Notes: generated by a model from the letters alone, not told the origin. Positions 9,031 through 17,390 are shown, counted from the stretch's first letter. The stretch: DNA of 64,000 nucleotides from an uncultured Bacilli bacterium (GCA_934099115.1 CAKOPK010000003.1:1-64000); one strand, 5' to 3'. A program made the numbers and translations.

Positions 9031-9831
9031 ATGAAAAAAAATAAGAAGAAATTTATATTTGGCGCAGTATTTTGTATTTTTATTCTTATCCTTGTTATAT
9101 GTTTAAGTGATAAGAAAATGGATTTAGAAAGTAATATTATTACAAAATTATATGGGTATTTGGGTGAAGTTGATATCTATCATTGTGGTGGCTTAATCAC
9201 ATATAATGAAAAAGCAACAAACAAAGACAATCTAACAAACGAAAATAAATTATGTATGGCTTATTATTTATTAGACAGTAAAGATAAAACAGAAGATAGT
9301 GTAAATGTATCTGGTAAAAACCAAAACGATACTAAAATATGCAAAGTAGGGGAGAATACAACTATAACTACGAGTAGTGAAAATGATACTTGCAATTACT
9401 CTAAATTTTCTAAGAATAGCTTAAATAAAACTTATAAAACGATTTATGGAGAAGAAATTAGTAGTAGTGAGCCATTCTATATAAGTAGTGGAACTGCTTG
9501 TTATTTAGAAGGGGATACATACTATTGTGGAACTGCTGAAACATTTACTTATTCTCTAGCTACTAACGCAACAATATATCGTTTAAAATCAAAAGCGGTT
9601 AAAAAAATTAATGGAGATATAGAAATCTATGATTATTTCTTAAAAGTATCCGAAGATGGTTGTTATTTATCTAATGATACTGATACAGTCTCAAATAATT
9701 GTACAAAAGCTTTAAAAGATAATAAAAAAATTGATGCCTTTTTTGTTAAGAAATATGGCTCTGTATATAAGCATACATTCAAAAAATCTTCTAAAGATAA
9801 TTATTATTGGGTTAAAAGCGAATTAAAATAG
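9031..9831 (+). CDS. Membrane-anchored Cys-rich protein of unknown function
   Basis: 266 aa, not recognised. A basic start and one hydrophobic helix (about residues 9-26) suggest a type II anchor or uncleaved signal. The rest is exported, polar, rich in Asn/Ser/Thr/Lys, and carries about ten cysteines in pairs (for example YHCGG, ACYLEGDTYYCG, GCYLSNDT), which suggests disulfides outside the cell. Second gene of an operon with the HTH regulator, 2 bp apart. Its 3' end is also the left arm of the terminator. Confidence 0.6.
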   Translation: MKKNKKKFIFGAVFCIFILILVICLSDKKMDLESNIITKLYGYLGEVDIYHCGGLITYNEKATNKDNLTNENKLCMAYYLLDSKDKTEDSVNVSGKNQNDTKICKVGENTTITTSSENDTCNYSKFSKNSLNKTYKTIYGEEISSSEPFYISSGTACYLEGDTYYCGTAETFTYSLATNATIYRLKSKAVKKINGDIEIYDYFLKVSEDGCYLSNDTDTVSNNCTKALKDNKKIDAFFVKKYGSVYKHTFKKSSKDNYYWVKSELK

Positions 9832-9848
9832 CTTTTACCCCTTTTTAT
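9809..9848 (+). terminator. Terminator overlapping the end of the Cys-rich gene
   Basis: GGGTTAAAAGC (inside the coding region) pairs with GCTTTTACCC (9831-9840), followed by a T-rich run. Confidence 0.8.
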
Positions 9849-10153
9849 TTTCTAAATTTAAATAGGGAAGTACCCTTTCATACACAACATACACATATAA
9901 CCTTATTTATATATATAATAAGGATACGTGCGCGTTAATAACCATATTTAATTATAAATAAGGTTTATAAAAGCTAATTTAAATTTAAATGTGTATCTAA
10001 CTAAGCATCTTGTACATAAATAAATTGAAACAAACACAACCACTAAATTAAATATAAAATCTAATATAATCAGAAATTAATAAGTAAATTTTAAATTTAA
10101 AAGCCATATTTTACTCCAAAATTATTATTCGCAAAATATATATTATGTTAACT
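9849..10153. other. Gene-poor AT-rich stretch
   Basis: About 300 bp without a supportable gene. It contains a hairpin-forming repeat (CCTTATT...AATAAGG near 9901-9923) with a further AATAAGG copy near 9958, and several short homopolymer-rich palindromes. It leads into the decayed gene on its right. Confidence 0.5.
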
Positions 10154-10445
10154 TTAACTTCCGAGTTTATCTGAAATAGCATCCTTTAAGTAATCTTGAA
10201 ACTCATATCGATATCTTTTATATATCGTATCATATGCTTGCGAATTAACAAATACGATTAATGATTTAACTGCATCTCTGTAAGTTAAACTATCTAAACT
10301 ATCAATATATAAATATATATCTTCAATGACATCTTCCTCAGTTTTTAAATCGTCAAAACTTGCAAAGAACTTTCAAGTACTCTTACATCTGTTAATTCAC
10401 AAATAAATTAATATATCCAACAAATCCCCCACTCTCTTTCCTTCT
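10154..10445 (-). pseudogene. Decayed gene, about 90 codons, frame-disrupted
   Basis: On the minus strand an open frame with no start codon (10154-10372) encodes a plausible protein end (DDLKTEEDVIEDIYLYIDSL and, later, RYRYEFQDYLKDAISDKLGS) before a TAA. Upstream, pieces of similar character appear in the other two frames (GFVGYINLFV; ELTDVRVLES), separated by stops and frameshifts. A GGGGGA ribosome-binding-like sequence lies near 10425. This fits a gene broken by at least two indels. Family unknown. Confidence 0.45.
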
Positions 10446-10458
10446 TTATTAAAGAATT

Positions 10459-11214
10459 TTAAAACAATAAATAATTAATCATAACTAATAAAAAACCAAT
10501 AAATAATCCCAATCTTAAATATAAATTAAGACAGTACTCTTTAGCTTTTGGTAATATAACTTCTATAGCAAGCGTTATCATAATACCTCCAACAAATATT
10601 AAAATAATACTAATTAAACTATTAGTAATATACTTACTTAAAAATATATAAGCTAAAATAGCCCCAATAGGTTCTGCTATACCAGATAAAAAAGTTTTTA
10701 ATAAAGCATTCTTTTTAGACCTAGTAGCATAATAAATAGGGACAGCTATACTAATACCCTCAGGTATATTATGAAGTGCTATAGCAAAGCTTAATTTAAT
10801 TCCTAAATGAATATCTTTATAAGAACTCATAAACGTAGCTATTCCTTCAGGAAAATTATGTAAAATAAGAGCTAACATATTAAGTATTCCTAATTTATAT
10901 AAATTATTATTTTTAAGCTCTCTAGCCTCTATTTTTTTATGAATAAAATGAATTAATAAAACCCCAATTATAAAAGATAAAAGAATAGTTACTATCCCCT
11001 TTTCTATTCCATAATTAGATAATAATACATAAGTAGATTCTGGTATTAAATCTGTAACACTTATACCTATCATAATAGCAAGAGAAAAACTTAAAGCAAA
11101 AGTAATAAATTTATCAATATTTTGCTCTTTAAATTTAAAGAAAATAATGAAACCTCCAAGAACAGTAGATAATCCCGCAATAGTAGATACCAATAAAGAA
11201 CCAAATAAATGCAT
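10459..11214 (-). CDS. ZIP-family metal transporter (ZupT-like)
   Basis: 251-aa inner-membrane transporter, probably for Zn, Fe or Mn uptake. About eight membrane helices are visible. The two signature helices carry HNFPEGIATF and HNIPEGISIAV, whose His/Glu residues form the metal site of ZupT-type ZIP proteins. ATG 11214 is chosen because AGGGGTG lies 6 bp upstream; an in-frame GTG at 11223 lies inside that site. Monocistronic, with no metal regulator nearby. ZIP family is certain; the metal is inference. Confidence 0.88.
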   Translation of the reverse strand: MHLFGSLLVSTIAGLSTVLGGFIIFFKFKEQNIDKFITFALSFSLAIMIGISVTDLIPESTYVLLSNYGIEKGIVTILLSFIIGVLLIHFIHKKIEARELKNNNLYKLGILNMLALILHNFPEGIATFMSSYKDIHLGIKLSFAIALHNIPEGISIAVPIYYATRSKKNALLKTFLSGIAEPIGAILAYIFLSKYITNSLISIILIFVGGIMITLAIEVILPKAKEYCLNLYLRLGLFIGFLLVMINYLLF

Positions 11215-11319
11215 AAGCTTCACCCCTAAACTATATGTTTTTATTAACCAATTATTTCCATATAATTTATGAATGAAGAATTATTTTTCTACCATAATAA
11301 TAGTGGGAGGGAAAAGAAA

Positions 11320-11454
11320 ATGAAAAATCAAAATAATAAAAATTCTAGAAACAATAAAGAAAACAGAAATTCTAGAAATGATAGAAACTCTAGAGACTGT
11401 GAAAGAAACTCTAGATGTGATAGAAATTCAAGAAATAACAAAGAATCTCGTTAA
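11320..11454 (+). CDS. 44-aa Asn/Ser/Arg-repeat protein
   Basis: A very polar, basic microprotein built from repeats of NSRN(N/D)(K/R), with two Cys (DCERNSRCDRNSR). There is no hydrophobic segment. The DNA shows matching direct repeats around TCTAGA. Start ATG 11320 has GGGAGG at 11305-11310; an in-frame upstream ATG at 11269 lacks a site. Similar small Asn-rich basic proteins occur in spore-forming Firmicutes, so a spore-associated or nucleic-acid-binding role is possible (inference). A CATATAAT box about 70 bp upstream is sigma-E-like. Followed by a terminator. Confidence 0.65.
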   Translation: MKNQNNKNSRNNKENRNSRNDRNSRDCERNSRCDRNSRNNKESR

Positions 11455-11476
11455 TAAAGAGATGCTTAACTATTTT

Positions 11477-11506
11477 AAGAGCCATGATGTGATGGCTCTT
11501 TTATTT
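11477..11506. terminator. Bidirectional terminator
   Basis: AAGAGCCAT (11477-11485) pairs with ATGGCTCTT (11492-11500), with T-rich flanks. It serves both the Asn/Ser/Arg gene and the convergent xerD. Confidence 0.85.
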
Positions 11507-12400
11507 GATAAAAGGATGATGACTATATTCTTGTTCTAGTTTTTCATTAGTTAAATGCGTATAAATCTGTGTTGTAGTAATATCACTATGTCCCAATAAT
11601 TCTTGAACAATTCTTAAATCTGCACCATTATTAAGCATATGGGTAGCAAAAGAATGTCTTAAAATATGGGGACTAATATTTTTATGAATGCCTTTTTCTT
11701 CACAAGTTTTCTTTAAAAACTTAAAAAAAGCTTGTCTAGTTATTTTAGTATGTCTACTACTTATAAAAACATATTGAGAGGTATGAATTCCTAACAACTC
11801 TCCCCTCCCGTACTGTAAATATTGTTCTAAGTATTCTAAAGCGATTTCATTAACAGGAATAATTCTTTCTTTACTTCCTTTTCCAAATACTTTTACTAAT
11901 TCCTCTTCTAAAAACAAATTACTCATCGTAAGATTTACTAATTCACTAATACGCATTCCAGTCGCATATAATAATTCTAACATAGCTTTATTTCTTAAAT
12001 CATATGCTGTACTAACTCTTATATCTAATAATTGATTTACTTCTTCTATAGTTAAATAATCAGGTAATTTCTTTTCTAATTTAGGCATTTTAATACTTTC
12101 ACAAGGATTATATTTAATAACATTATATTCTACTAAATACTGATAAAAATTATGAAAAGTAGTTAAATAATGTGCCTTAGTTCTCGATTTTTTATTATTT
12201 TTTCTTAAATATTCTTGAATATTTTCTTGAGTTAAATTTTTAATATTCTTTGGATAATAAAATTTAGCTAAAGAAAATAAATCATAAGCATAAGATTGCC
12301 TAGTATTTTTAGAAGTATTATATTCTGTATATAAATATTCATTGATATATTTATTTAATTCTGGATTATTTTGCAATATATCTTCTTTATCTAAATTCAT
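11501..12400 (-). CDS. xerD: Tyrosine recombinase XerD/XerC-type
   Basis: 299-aa site-specific recombinase, likely resolving chromosome dimers at dif. An N-terminal SAM-like core-binding domain is followed by a catalytic domain with Arg in ATGMRISE, Lys in GKGSKER, HILRH (H-x-x-R), His in LLGHSD and the nucleophile Tyr in TQIYTH. ATG 12400 has AAAGGGTG upstream; a GTG at 12409 overlaps that site. No integrase cargo, attachment repeats or phage genes flank it, so a housekeeping Xer role is favoured. XerD versus XerC cannot be settled from this window. Confidence 0.88.
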   Translation of the reverse strand: MNLDKEDILQNNPELNKYINEYLYTEYNTSKNTRQSYAYDLFSLAKFYYPKNIKNLTQENIQEYLRKNNKKSRTKAHYLTTFHNFYQYLVEYNVIKYNPCESIKMPKLEKKLPDYLTIEEVNQLLDIRVSTAYDLRNKAMLELLYATGMRISELVNLTMSNLFLEEELVKVFGKGSKERIIPVNEIALEYLEQYLQYGRGELLGIHTSQYVFISSRHTKITRQAFFKFLKKTCEEKGIHKNISPHILRHSFATHMLNNGADLRIVQELLGHSDITTTQIYTHLTNEKLEQEYSHHPFIK

Positions 12401-12474
12401 ATTTAACACCCTTTACTATAGTTTATTTTATCATATTTTTTATCTTTTTACCATGCTTTAAATATAAAACAAAG

Positions 12475-12504
12475 TTTACTATTATCTTAATAACGTGTTA
12501 TAAT
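12475..12504 (+). promoter_or_regulatory. rarA promoter
   Basis: TTTACT (12475-12480), 18-bp spacer, TATAAT (12499-12504), with a TG one base before the -10 box. Confidence 0.6.
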
Positions 12505-12530
12505 AAATAGTATCAGAAAGAGGTATCTAA

Positions 12531-13739
12531 ATGGAATTACTAGCAAATAAACTTAGACCTACAAAACTAGAAGATATAATAGGCCAAAAACATTTAATTG
12601 GTGAAGGAAAAGTATTAACAAATTTAGTTAAAAATGGAAAACTATTTTCTATGATTTTATATGGTAGACCTGGTATAGGTAAAACTAGTATAGCAAATGC
12701 TTTAATTCATGAGCTTAATATTCGTTCACGTTTTTTAAATGCTACAACCAATAATAAAGCCGATTTTGATATTGTAATAGAAGAAGCAAAAATGTATGGT
12801 GAAATGATATTAGTAATTGATGAAATTCACCGTATGAATAAAGATAAACAAGATATCTTACTTCCTCATATTGAATCTGGGTTAATTATACTAATTGGAC
12901 TTACAACATCTAATCCCTATCATAAAATTAATCCTGCTATTAGAAGTAGATGTCAAATATATGAATTAAAAGAATTAAGTGTAGAAGACATTATAGAAGG
13001 ATTAAAAAGAGCTTGTAAAGAATTAGAAGATATCAAGATAAATGAAGAAGCACTAATATATCTAGCTAATCTATCTTCTGGAGATTTTAGAAGTGCCTTA
13101 AATACTTTAGAAGTTAGCTATTATTCTTCTAGCAATCACAATATAACTATAGAAGAAATTAAAAAAATTAATAATAAAGCTGTATTCTTTCATGATAAAA
13201 ATGAAGATGGTCACTATGATGTATTAAGTGCTTTACAAAAATCAATTCGTGGAAGTGATGTAAATGCTGCCCTTCACTATTTAGCTAGGCTAATTGTAGC
13301 TGGGGATTTAGATAGTATTTATAGACGCTTAAGTGTTATTGCTTATGAAGACATTGGCCTTGCTAATCCTGCGATTGGGCCTAAAATTATGGCAGCTATA
13401 CAAGCCTCAGAACTTGTAGGTTTACCAGAAGCAAGAATACCTCTAGGAACTATTGTAACAGAAATGGCCTTATCGCCAAAAAGTAATAGTGCTCATCTAG
13501 CTCTAGATTTAGCTATTTCTGATATTAATAAAGGCTTATCTGGAAAGATACCATCACATATTATAAATGGTAATCCTAATTATTTATACCCTCATAATTA
13601 TAAAAATAGTTATGTAAAACAACAATATCTACCAGATAAATTAAAAGATAAAATCTATTATAATAAAAGATTAGATAACAAATATGAATATAATTTGAAT
13701 AAAATATATGATGAAATGAGGAATGAAAATGACAATTAG
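12531..13739 (+). CDS. rarA: Replication-associated recombination protein RarA (MgsA)
   Basis: AAA+ ATPase related to the clamp loader and RuvB, acting at stalled replication forks. 402 aa. Walker A GRPGIGKTS (about residues 45-53), Walker B VIDEIHR, sensor SNPYHKINPAIRSRC, and the C-terminal MgsA tetramerisation region (AYEDIGLANP, LALDLAI). AGAGG precedes ATG 12531. The 3' end overlaps gpsA by 11 bp, so the two are co-transcribed. Confidence 0.92.
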   Translation: MELLANKLRPTKLEDIIGQKHLIGEGKVLTNLVKNGKLFSMILYGRPGIGKTSIANALIHELNIRSRFLNATTNNKADFDIVIEEAKMYGEMILVIDEIHRMNKDKQDILLPHIESGLIILIGLTTSNPYHKINPAIRSRCQIYELKELSVEDIIEGLKRACKELEDIKINEEALIYLANLSSGDFRSALNTLEVSYYSSSNHNITIEEIKKINNKAVFFHDKNEDGHYDVLSALQKSIRGSDVNAALHYLARLIVAGDLDSIYRRLSVIAYEDIGLANPAIGPKIMAAIQASELVGLPEARIPLGTIVTEMALSPKSNSAHLALDLAISDINKGLSGKIPSHIINGNPNYLYPHNYKNSYVKQQYLPDKLKDKIYYNKRLDNKYEYNLNKIYDEMRNENDN

Positions 13740-14703
13740 TATTATTGGAACAGGTATCTATAGTTTATCTTTAGCTTTCCAAATTGTTAAAAATGGTCAT
13801 AAAGTTAAAATGTGGAGTGAAAATGAAGAACTAGTAACAAACTTTAATAAAAATCATACTTTACCAACAATTATAAAGGAACCGATACCAAAAGATATTA
13901 TAATTTTCAACAATCTAGGAGAAGCCTTAGAAAATAGTGATCTTATTATTATTGGAACAAGTGCAAAATACGTCCGTAATATATGTAATAATATGAAAAA
14001 GAATTATAACCAAACAACTCCTGTTTGTATCGCAAGTAAAGGCATAGAAAATAATACTTGTTCTTTCTTATCTAACATTGTAAAAGAAGTATTGCATGCT
14101 AAATATATAGCAGTTATTTCCGGACCAACTTTTGCAATTGATTTAATCCATTATGAGCCTGCTGCCCTATCTGTAGCTTCCAATAGTAGAAAAGCCATTA
14201 AAACAATTAATATGGCTTTAGCTAGTAAACGTTTAAAACTAAGAGATAATAATGATATAATAGGAACAGAAATATGTGGTAGTATTAAAAATGTAATAGC
14301 AATAGCTGCAGGTATATTAGAAGGCCTTGGATATTCAGAATCTACTAGAGCATTTTTAATTACAGAAGCTCTTCATGATATTAAAGAATTATTAAAAAAC
14401 TTAGAGTGTAATCCCAAAACAATACTATCTTTCGCTGGTATTGGTGACTTATTACTAACTTGTTTTAGTCCTAAAAGTAGAAACTATCAATTTGGTGTAT
14501 TAATTGGTAAAAAAGAATCAAAAGAAACCATTGATAATTATTTAGAAACCAAAACAACAGAAGGATATTATACTTTACTATCTATTAAAGAATTAACAAA
14601 AAACCGTCATATCAAAATGCCTATTATTAATCTTATTTATGATATTGTTATTAATTATAAAAACCCTGAATTATTATCAGAGTTTCTAATAAACAAAGAA
14701 TAG
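13729..14703 (+). CDS. gpsA: Glycerol-3-phosphate dehydrogenase [NAD(P)+]
   Basis: Makes sn-glycerol 3-phosphate from DHAP for phospholipid synthesis. 324 aa. Rossmann start IIGTGIYS, SGPTFA, the catalytic Lys in GSIKNVIAIAAG, GIGDLLLTC and the C-terminal NR(N/Y) region are present. The third Gly of the usual GxGxxG is Ser here (GTGIYS), a mild departure. I chose ATG 13729 because GAGG is correctly spaced for it; ATG 13723 is too close. It converges on the surface-protein gene with only 18 bp between. Confidence 0.9.
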   Translation: MTISIIGTGIYSLSLAFQIVKNGHKVKMWSENEELVTNFNKNHTLPTIIKEPIPKDIIIFNNLGEALENSDLIIIGTSAKYVRNICNNMKKNYNQTTPVCIASKGIENNTCSFLSNIVKEVLHAKYIAVISGPTFAIDLIHYEPAALSVASNSRKAIKTINMALASKRLKLRDNNDIIGTEICGSIKNVIAIAAGILEGLGYSESTRAFLITEALHDIKELLKNLECNPKTILSFAGIGDLLLTCFSPKSRNYQFGVLIGKKESKETIDNYLETKTTEGYYTLLSIKELTKNRHIKMPIINLIYDIVINYKNPELLSEFLINKE

Positions 14704-14721
14704 ACTGCATTCACAGTTTTT

Positions 14722-16773
14722 TCATGCTACAATATAAGGATTGGATGAAGTACCATTTCCCCCATCTGCAAATGTTGTATCAGCTTTCAGATTGATTACT
14801 GGGCGCACACCAAGAGTGCCGCTCATGTAGACGAGGCTGAACCTGCCCTCCGAACTCACAATGAACGCGATCGCATGACCTTCAGAGATAAAGGAATATG
14901 GAGACATGGTCCAGTAACTTTGGGCTGTATATAAGTAATTATATCTATTTTTTTGATCAAATACTCCTCCGGCATACGCTACTTCATCTGCTGTAATTAA
15001 TCCTATAGATGTTGCAAATCTATCTCCACTATCTGTACATTTTAAACTTGGTGCTTTATTTGTATCTAATCTATTATAAGCAGCATAGCCAGTATATGTT
15101 TTTCCAAGGCCAGTTCCACTAGATGGTGTTCTATCATTGCAGAATGAGGCTCCTCCTCCGGTTGCTATTTTACTTGCATAACTACTTAGATTACTACTAT
15201 ACCAGTCATCTAATAATTCTTTGATTGTACTATTTGTTCCATTTCCATGTACTTGACCACTAGTATACATATACCCTACATACATGTTATCGTTGCGAAA
15301 ACTATTAAATGCACTGGTTCCTATTTGAGTTCCTGTTCCTGTAGTATTTGCAGCAATTCCTTGGTAAATCATTCTGATAGTGCCATCTCCATTTAATCTG
15401 ATTATTCTCCAATAGAATCCTCCAAATTTGACCCAGTTGTCTGTTGGATTTCCAGCATAGTAATAACTTGTTCCATAATCATCTGCTGCTGTATATAATG
15501 TTCCTGTTGTTATTGAAGTAAAAGTTGTACTAAAATCTGTTCTCGTTGTTATAGTTGGTGAATTTGCTAAGATTATGTCTTTTGCTGTATTTTTTATTTC
15601 TACACTAGTTGTCTTTACTGCACTTTGGTTTCCTGCACTATCTACTACATATACATAGATACTGTAAGTTCCTGCTCCTACTGTAACACTGTAAGTATTA
15701 CTTGTACTAGATGTATAATTTCTTCCTCCATCTATACTGTAGAAGTATGTTAATCCTCCACTTCCTACATCGGTTGCATTTACTGATATGTTTATTGTTT
15801 TATTATTTACACTCGCACTCATATTAGATATTGTTGGTTTCGTTACATCTACTTTATATGCTTCTGAACATTTAACTCCTGTATTATTTCCTACAATATC
15901 TGTTGAAATTGCACATACTCTTTGAGCACTACTTGCTGTTCCAAATGTATAGTTATAACTTGCTTCTGTATTTCCTGCATTTATATTAATATTTGGTGTA
16001 CATGTTGTACTTGTTGTTACACAATATTGGAATGTTCCTATATTATTCTCATCTGTTGCTTTTATATTCATCGTGTATGATTTATACCATCCATTATTTC
16101 CTACTGTATTAGATCCTGCACTAAACATTAAATTTGGGGCTGCATTATCTAACCAGATAGATCCTGTTATTACACTTGTTTCATTTCCTTCTTCATCTAC
16201 TGCTTTCGTATAAATTGTATATTTAGATGCACTTAACTTTACTCCTTGCCAATCTGTAAATGTATAACTATTATTTGTACTTTCTACATAGTCTTTTCCA
16301 TCTAAACTATAATAGTATTTTGTTACTTTATATAAATTAGTTGACTTATAATCATTGGTTACTGTTACTGTTTTATTGGTATAATCTCCACTTAATGATA
16401 AACTCATTTCTGGAGTATATGTAAAATATATCCAACATTTTACTGGTTCTGTCACTTCCATATTAAGTGACCATGCTTCATTAGACCAAGTCGCTTTATT
16501 TGCTATACTTTCTACACTACAGACTACTTTATCAAATTGGTAACCACTATTCTTATCTGGAAATGCACTTTTTGCTTTATCTCCCCAATAAACTGCAACA
16601 TTTACATCTGCGGTACTATAATTAGTGATAGTGCCTCTAGCAAGTTCAATACTTTGAGTAGTTCTATACTTAGCTCTTGAAGTACTAAATCCTACTATAA
16701 CAAGAAGTATAACTCCACATATAATTCCTATATAAAGATATTTATTTTTTCTTTTTAATGTTTCTAATTTCAT
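14722..16773 (-). CDS. Membrane-anchored Ig-like/C-type-lectin surface protein, probable DGR variable protein
   Basis: 683 aa. One N-terminal membrane helix (about residues 10-32), then exported Ser/Thr/Asn/Tyr-rich Ig-like modules; two units begin LDNAAPN and VDVTKPT and contain ATDEN or ATDVGSGG and VVDSAGN. The C-terminal region (about 425-683) has WRIIRLNGDGTIRMIYQG, ITADEVAYAGG, YWTMSPYSF and GVRPVINLK, the pattern of formylglycine-enzyme/C-type-lectin folds used by DGR target proteins. Codons 622-660 are GC-rich and use codons rare elsewhere here (GCG, TCG, AGG, CTC, CGC). Start ATG 16773 has GAGAGG; an ATG at 16800 is less well placed. Strong own promoter. Ends in TGA. Role: probably ligand binding at the surface (inference). 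Confidence 0.72.
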   Translation of the reverse strand: MKLETLKRKNKYLYIGIICGVILLVIVGFSTSRAKYRTTQSIELARGTITNYSTADVNVAVYWGDKAKSAFPDKNSGYQFDKVVCSVESIANKATWSNEAWSLNMEVTEPVKCWIYFTYTPEMSLSLSGDYTNKTVTVTNDYKSTNLYKVTKYYYSLDGKDYVESTNNSYTFTDWQGVKLSASKYTIYTKAVDEEGNETSVITGSIWLDNAAPNLMFSAGSNTVGNNGWYKSYTMNIKATDENNIGTFQYCVTTSTTCTPNININAGNTEASYNYTFGTASSAQRVCAISTDIVGNNTGVKCSEAYKVDVTKPTISNMSASVNNKTINISVNATDVGSGGLTYFYSIDGGRNYTSSTSNTYSVTVGAGTYSIYVYVVDSAGNQSAVKTTSVEIKNTAKDIILANSPTITTRTDFSTTFTSITTGTLYTAADDYGTSYYYAGNPTDNWVKFGGFYWRIIRLNGDGTIRMIYQGIAANTTGTGTQIGTSAFNSFRNDNMYVGYMYTSGQVHGNGTNSTIKELLDDWYSSNLSSYASKIATGGGASFCNDRTPSSGTGLGKTYTGYAAYNRLDTNKAPSLKCTDSGDRFATSIGLITADEVAYAGGVFDQKNRYNYLYTAQSYWTMSPYSFISEGHAIAFIVSSEGRFSLVYMSGTLGVRPVINLKADTTFADGGNGTSSNPYIVA
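14795..14910 (-). other. Candidate DGR variable region
   Basis: The 80 bp at 14801-14880 hold 48 G+C by hand count (60%), in a gene and neighbourhood that are far more AT-rich. Over 14801-14910 the coding strand has only 18 A in 110. Adenine depletion with scattered atypical codons, just before GVRPVINLK in a lectin-type domain, is the footprint expected from adenine-directed mutagenic retrohoming. No template repeat or reverse transcriptase is in this window. Confidence 0.55.
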
Positions 16774-16813
16774 TTCTCTAACCTCTCTTAGAATTCTCAT
16801 ACCTTATACTAAA

Positions 16814-16842
16814 ATTATATTATCAAGAATATTGAAAGTCAA
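16814..16842 (-). promoter_or_regulatory. Promoter of the surface-protein gene
   Basis: TTGACT (16837-16842, minus strand), 17-bp spacer, TATAAT (16814-16819). It lies about 75 bp from the start of the divergent tandem-HTH gene. Confidence 0.8.
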
Positions 16843-16919
16843 GAAAAATATTTCTATTTCTGTCACAAAATTAAAAACTAAAAGAATTATGAGAAAATGT
16901 TTCTAGGTGGTAAGGTATT

Positions 16920-17375
16920 ATGAACTATGGAATACAACTTAAAACATTAAGAGAAGAACAAAACTTAACCCAAGAAGAAACCGCAAAATTAATAAATATA
17001 AAAAGAAGCTTATACAATCAATATGAGCAACAATATGATATTATCCCAATATACCGATTAAACGACCTAGCAAATGTTTTTGATGTCTCAATTGATTATT
17101 TATTACAAATAACAAGTAATAGAAAATATTTAAATAATAAAAAAGATATTTCCCTAGAAGATACTAAAACTAGACTAAAAGAATTTAGAAAAGAGTATAA
17201 TCTAACTCAACAAAAACTTGCTAGTATTTTAAATACAAATCAATCAGTTATTGCTAACTATGAACGAGGCAGAAACATAATAGCAACTCCTTTTCTTTAT
17301 ACCATATGTAAAAAATATAATATAAGTGCTGATTATCTACTAGGAAAAAGCAATATAAAAGAGCTTCATAACTAA
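16920..17375 (+). CDS. Tandem XRE-type HTH regulator
   Basis: 151-aa protein made of two Cro/C1-type helix-turn-helix domains in tandem. Residues about 4-62 contain LREEQNLTQEETAKLINI and end SIDYLLQ; about 80-145 contain FRKEYNLTQQKLASILNT and end SADYLLG. Both halves keep the XRE ending (DYLL), so it looks like an internal duplication. No sensor domain. It is divergent from the surface-protein gene, with 146 bp between the two starts; control of that gene is a natural hypothesis. Ends in a shared terminator with tcdA. Confidence 0.8.
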   Translation: MNYGIQLKTLREEQNLTQEETAKLINIKRSLYNQYEQQYDIIPIYRLNDLANVFDVSIDYLLQITSNRKYLNNKKDISLEDTKTRLKEFRKEYNLTQQKLASILNTNQSVIANYERGRNIIATPFLYTICKKYNISADYLLGKSNIKELHN

Positions 17376-17390
17376 ATAGAAGCTCTTTCT
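17358..17390. terminator. Bidirectional terminator between the HTH gene and tcdA
   Basis: AAAGAGCTTC (17358-17367) pairs with GAAGCTCTTT (17379-17388). It overlaps the 3' ends of both convergent genes. Confidence 0.85.

Noticed and set aside
9849..10153. Template repeat for the surface-protein variable region
   Set aside because: I searched this gap and other non-coding stretches by eye for an A-rich copy of the variable region and found no match to its constant parts (YWTMSPY or GVRPV codons).
11501..12400. Integrase of a mobile element
   Set aside because: The protein is a canonical Xer recombinase; there are no flanking direct repeats, tRNA junction or phage genes.
14703..14740. TGA read as Trp, extending the surface protein
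   Set aside because: The surface gene ends in TGA with the normal PYIV ending, all conserved genes use TGG for Trp, and none is interrupted by TGA. Standard code is favoured.
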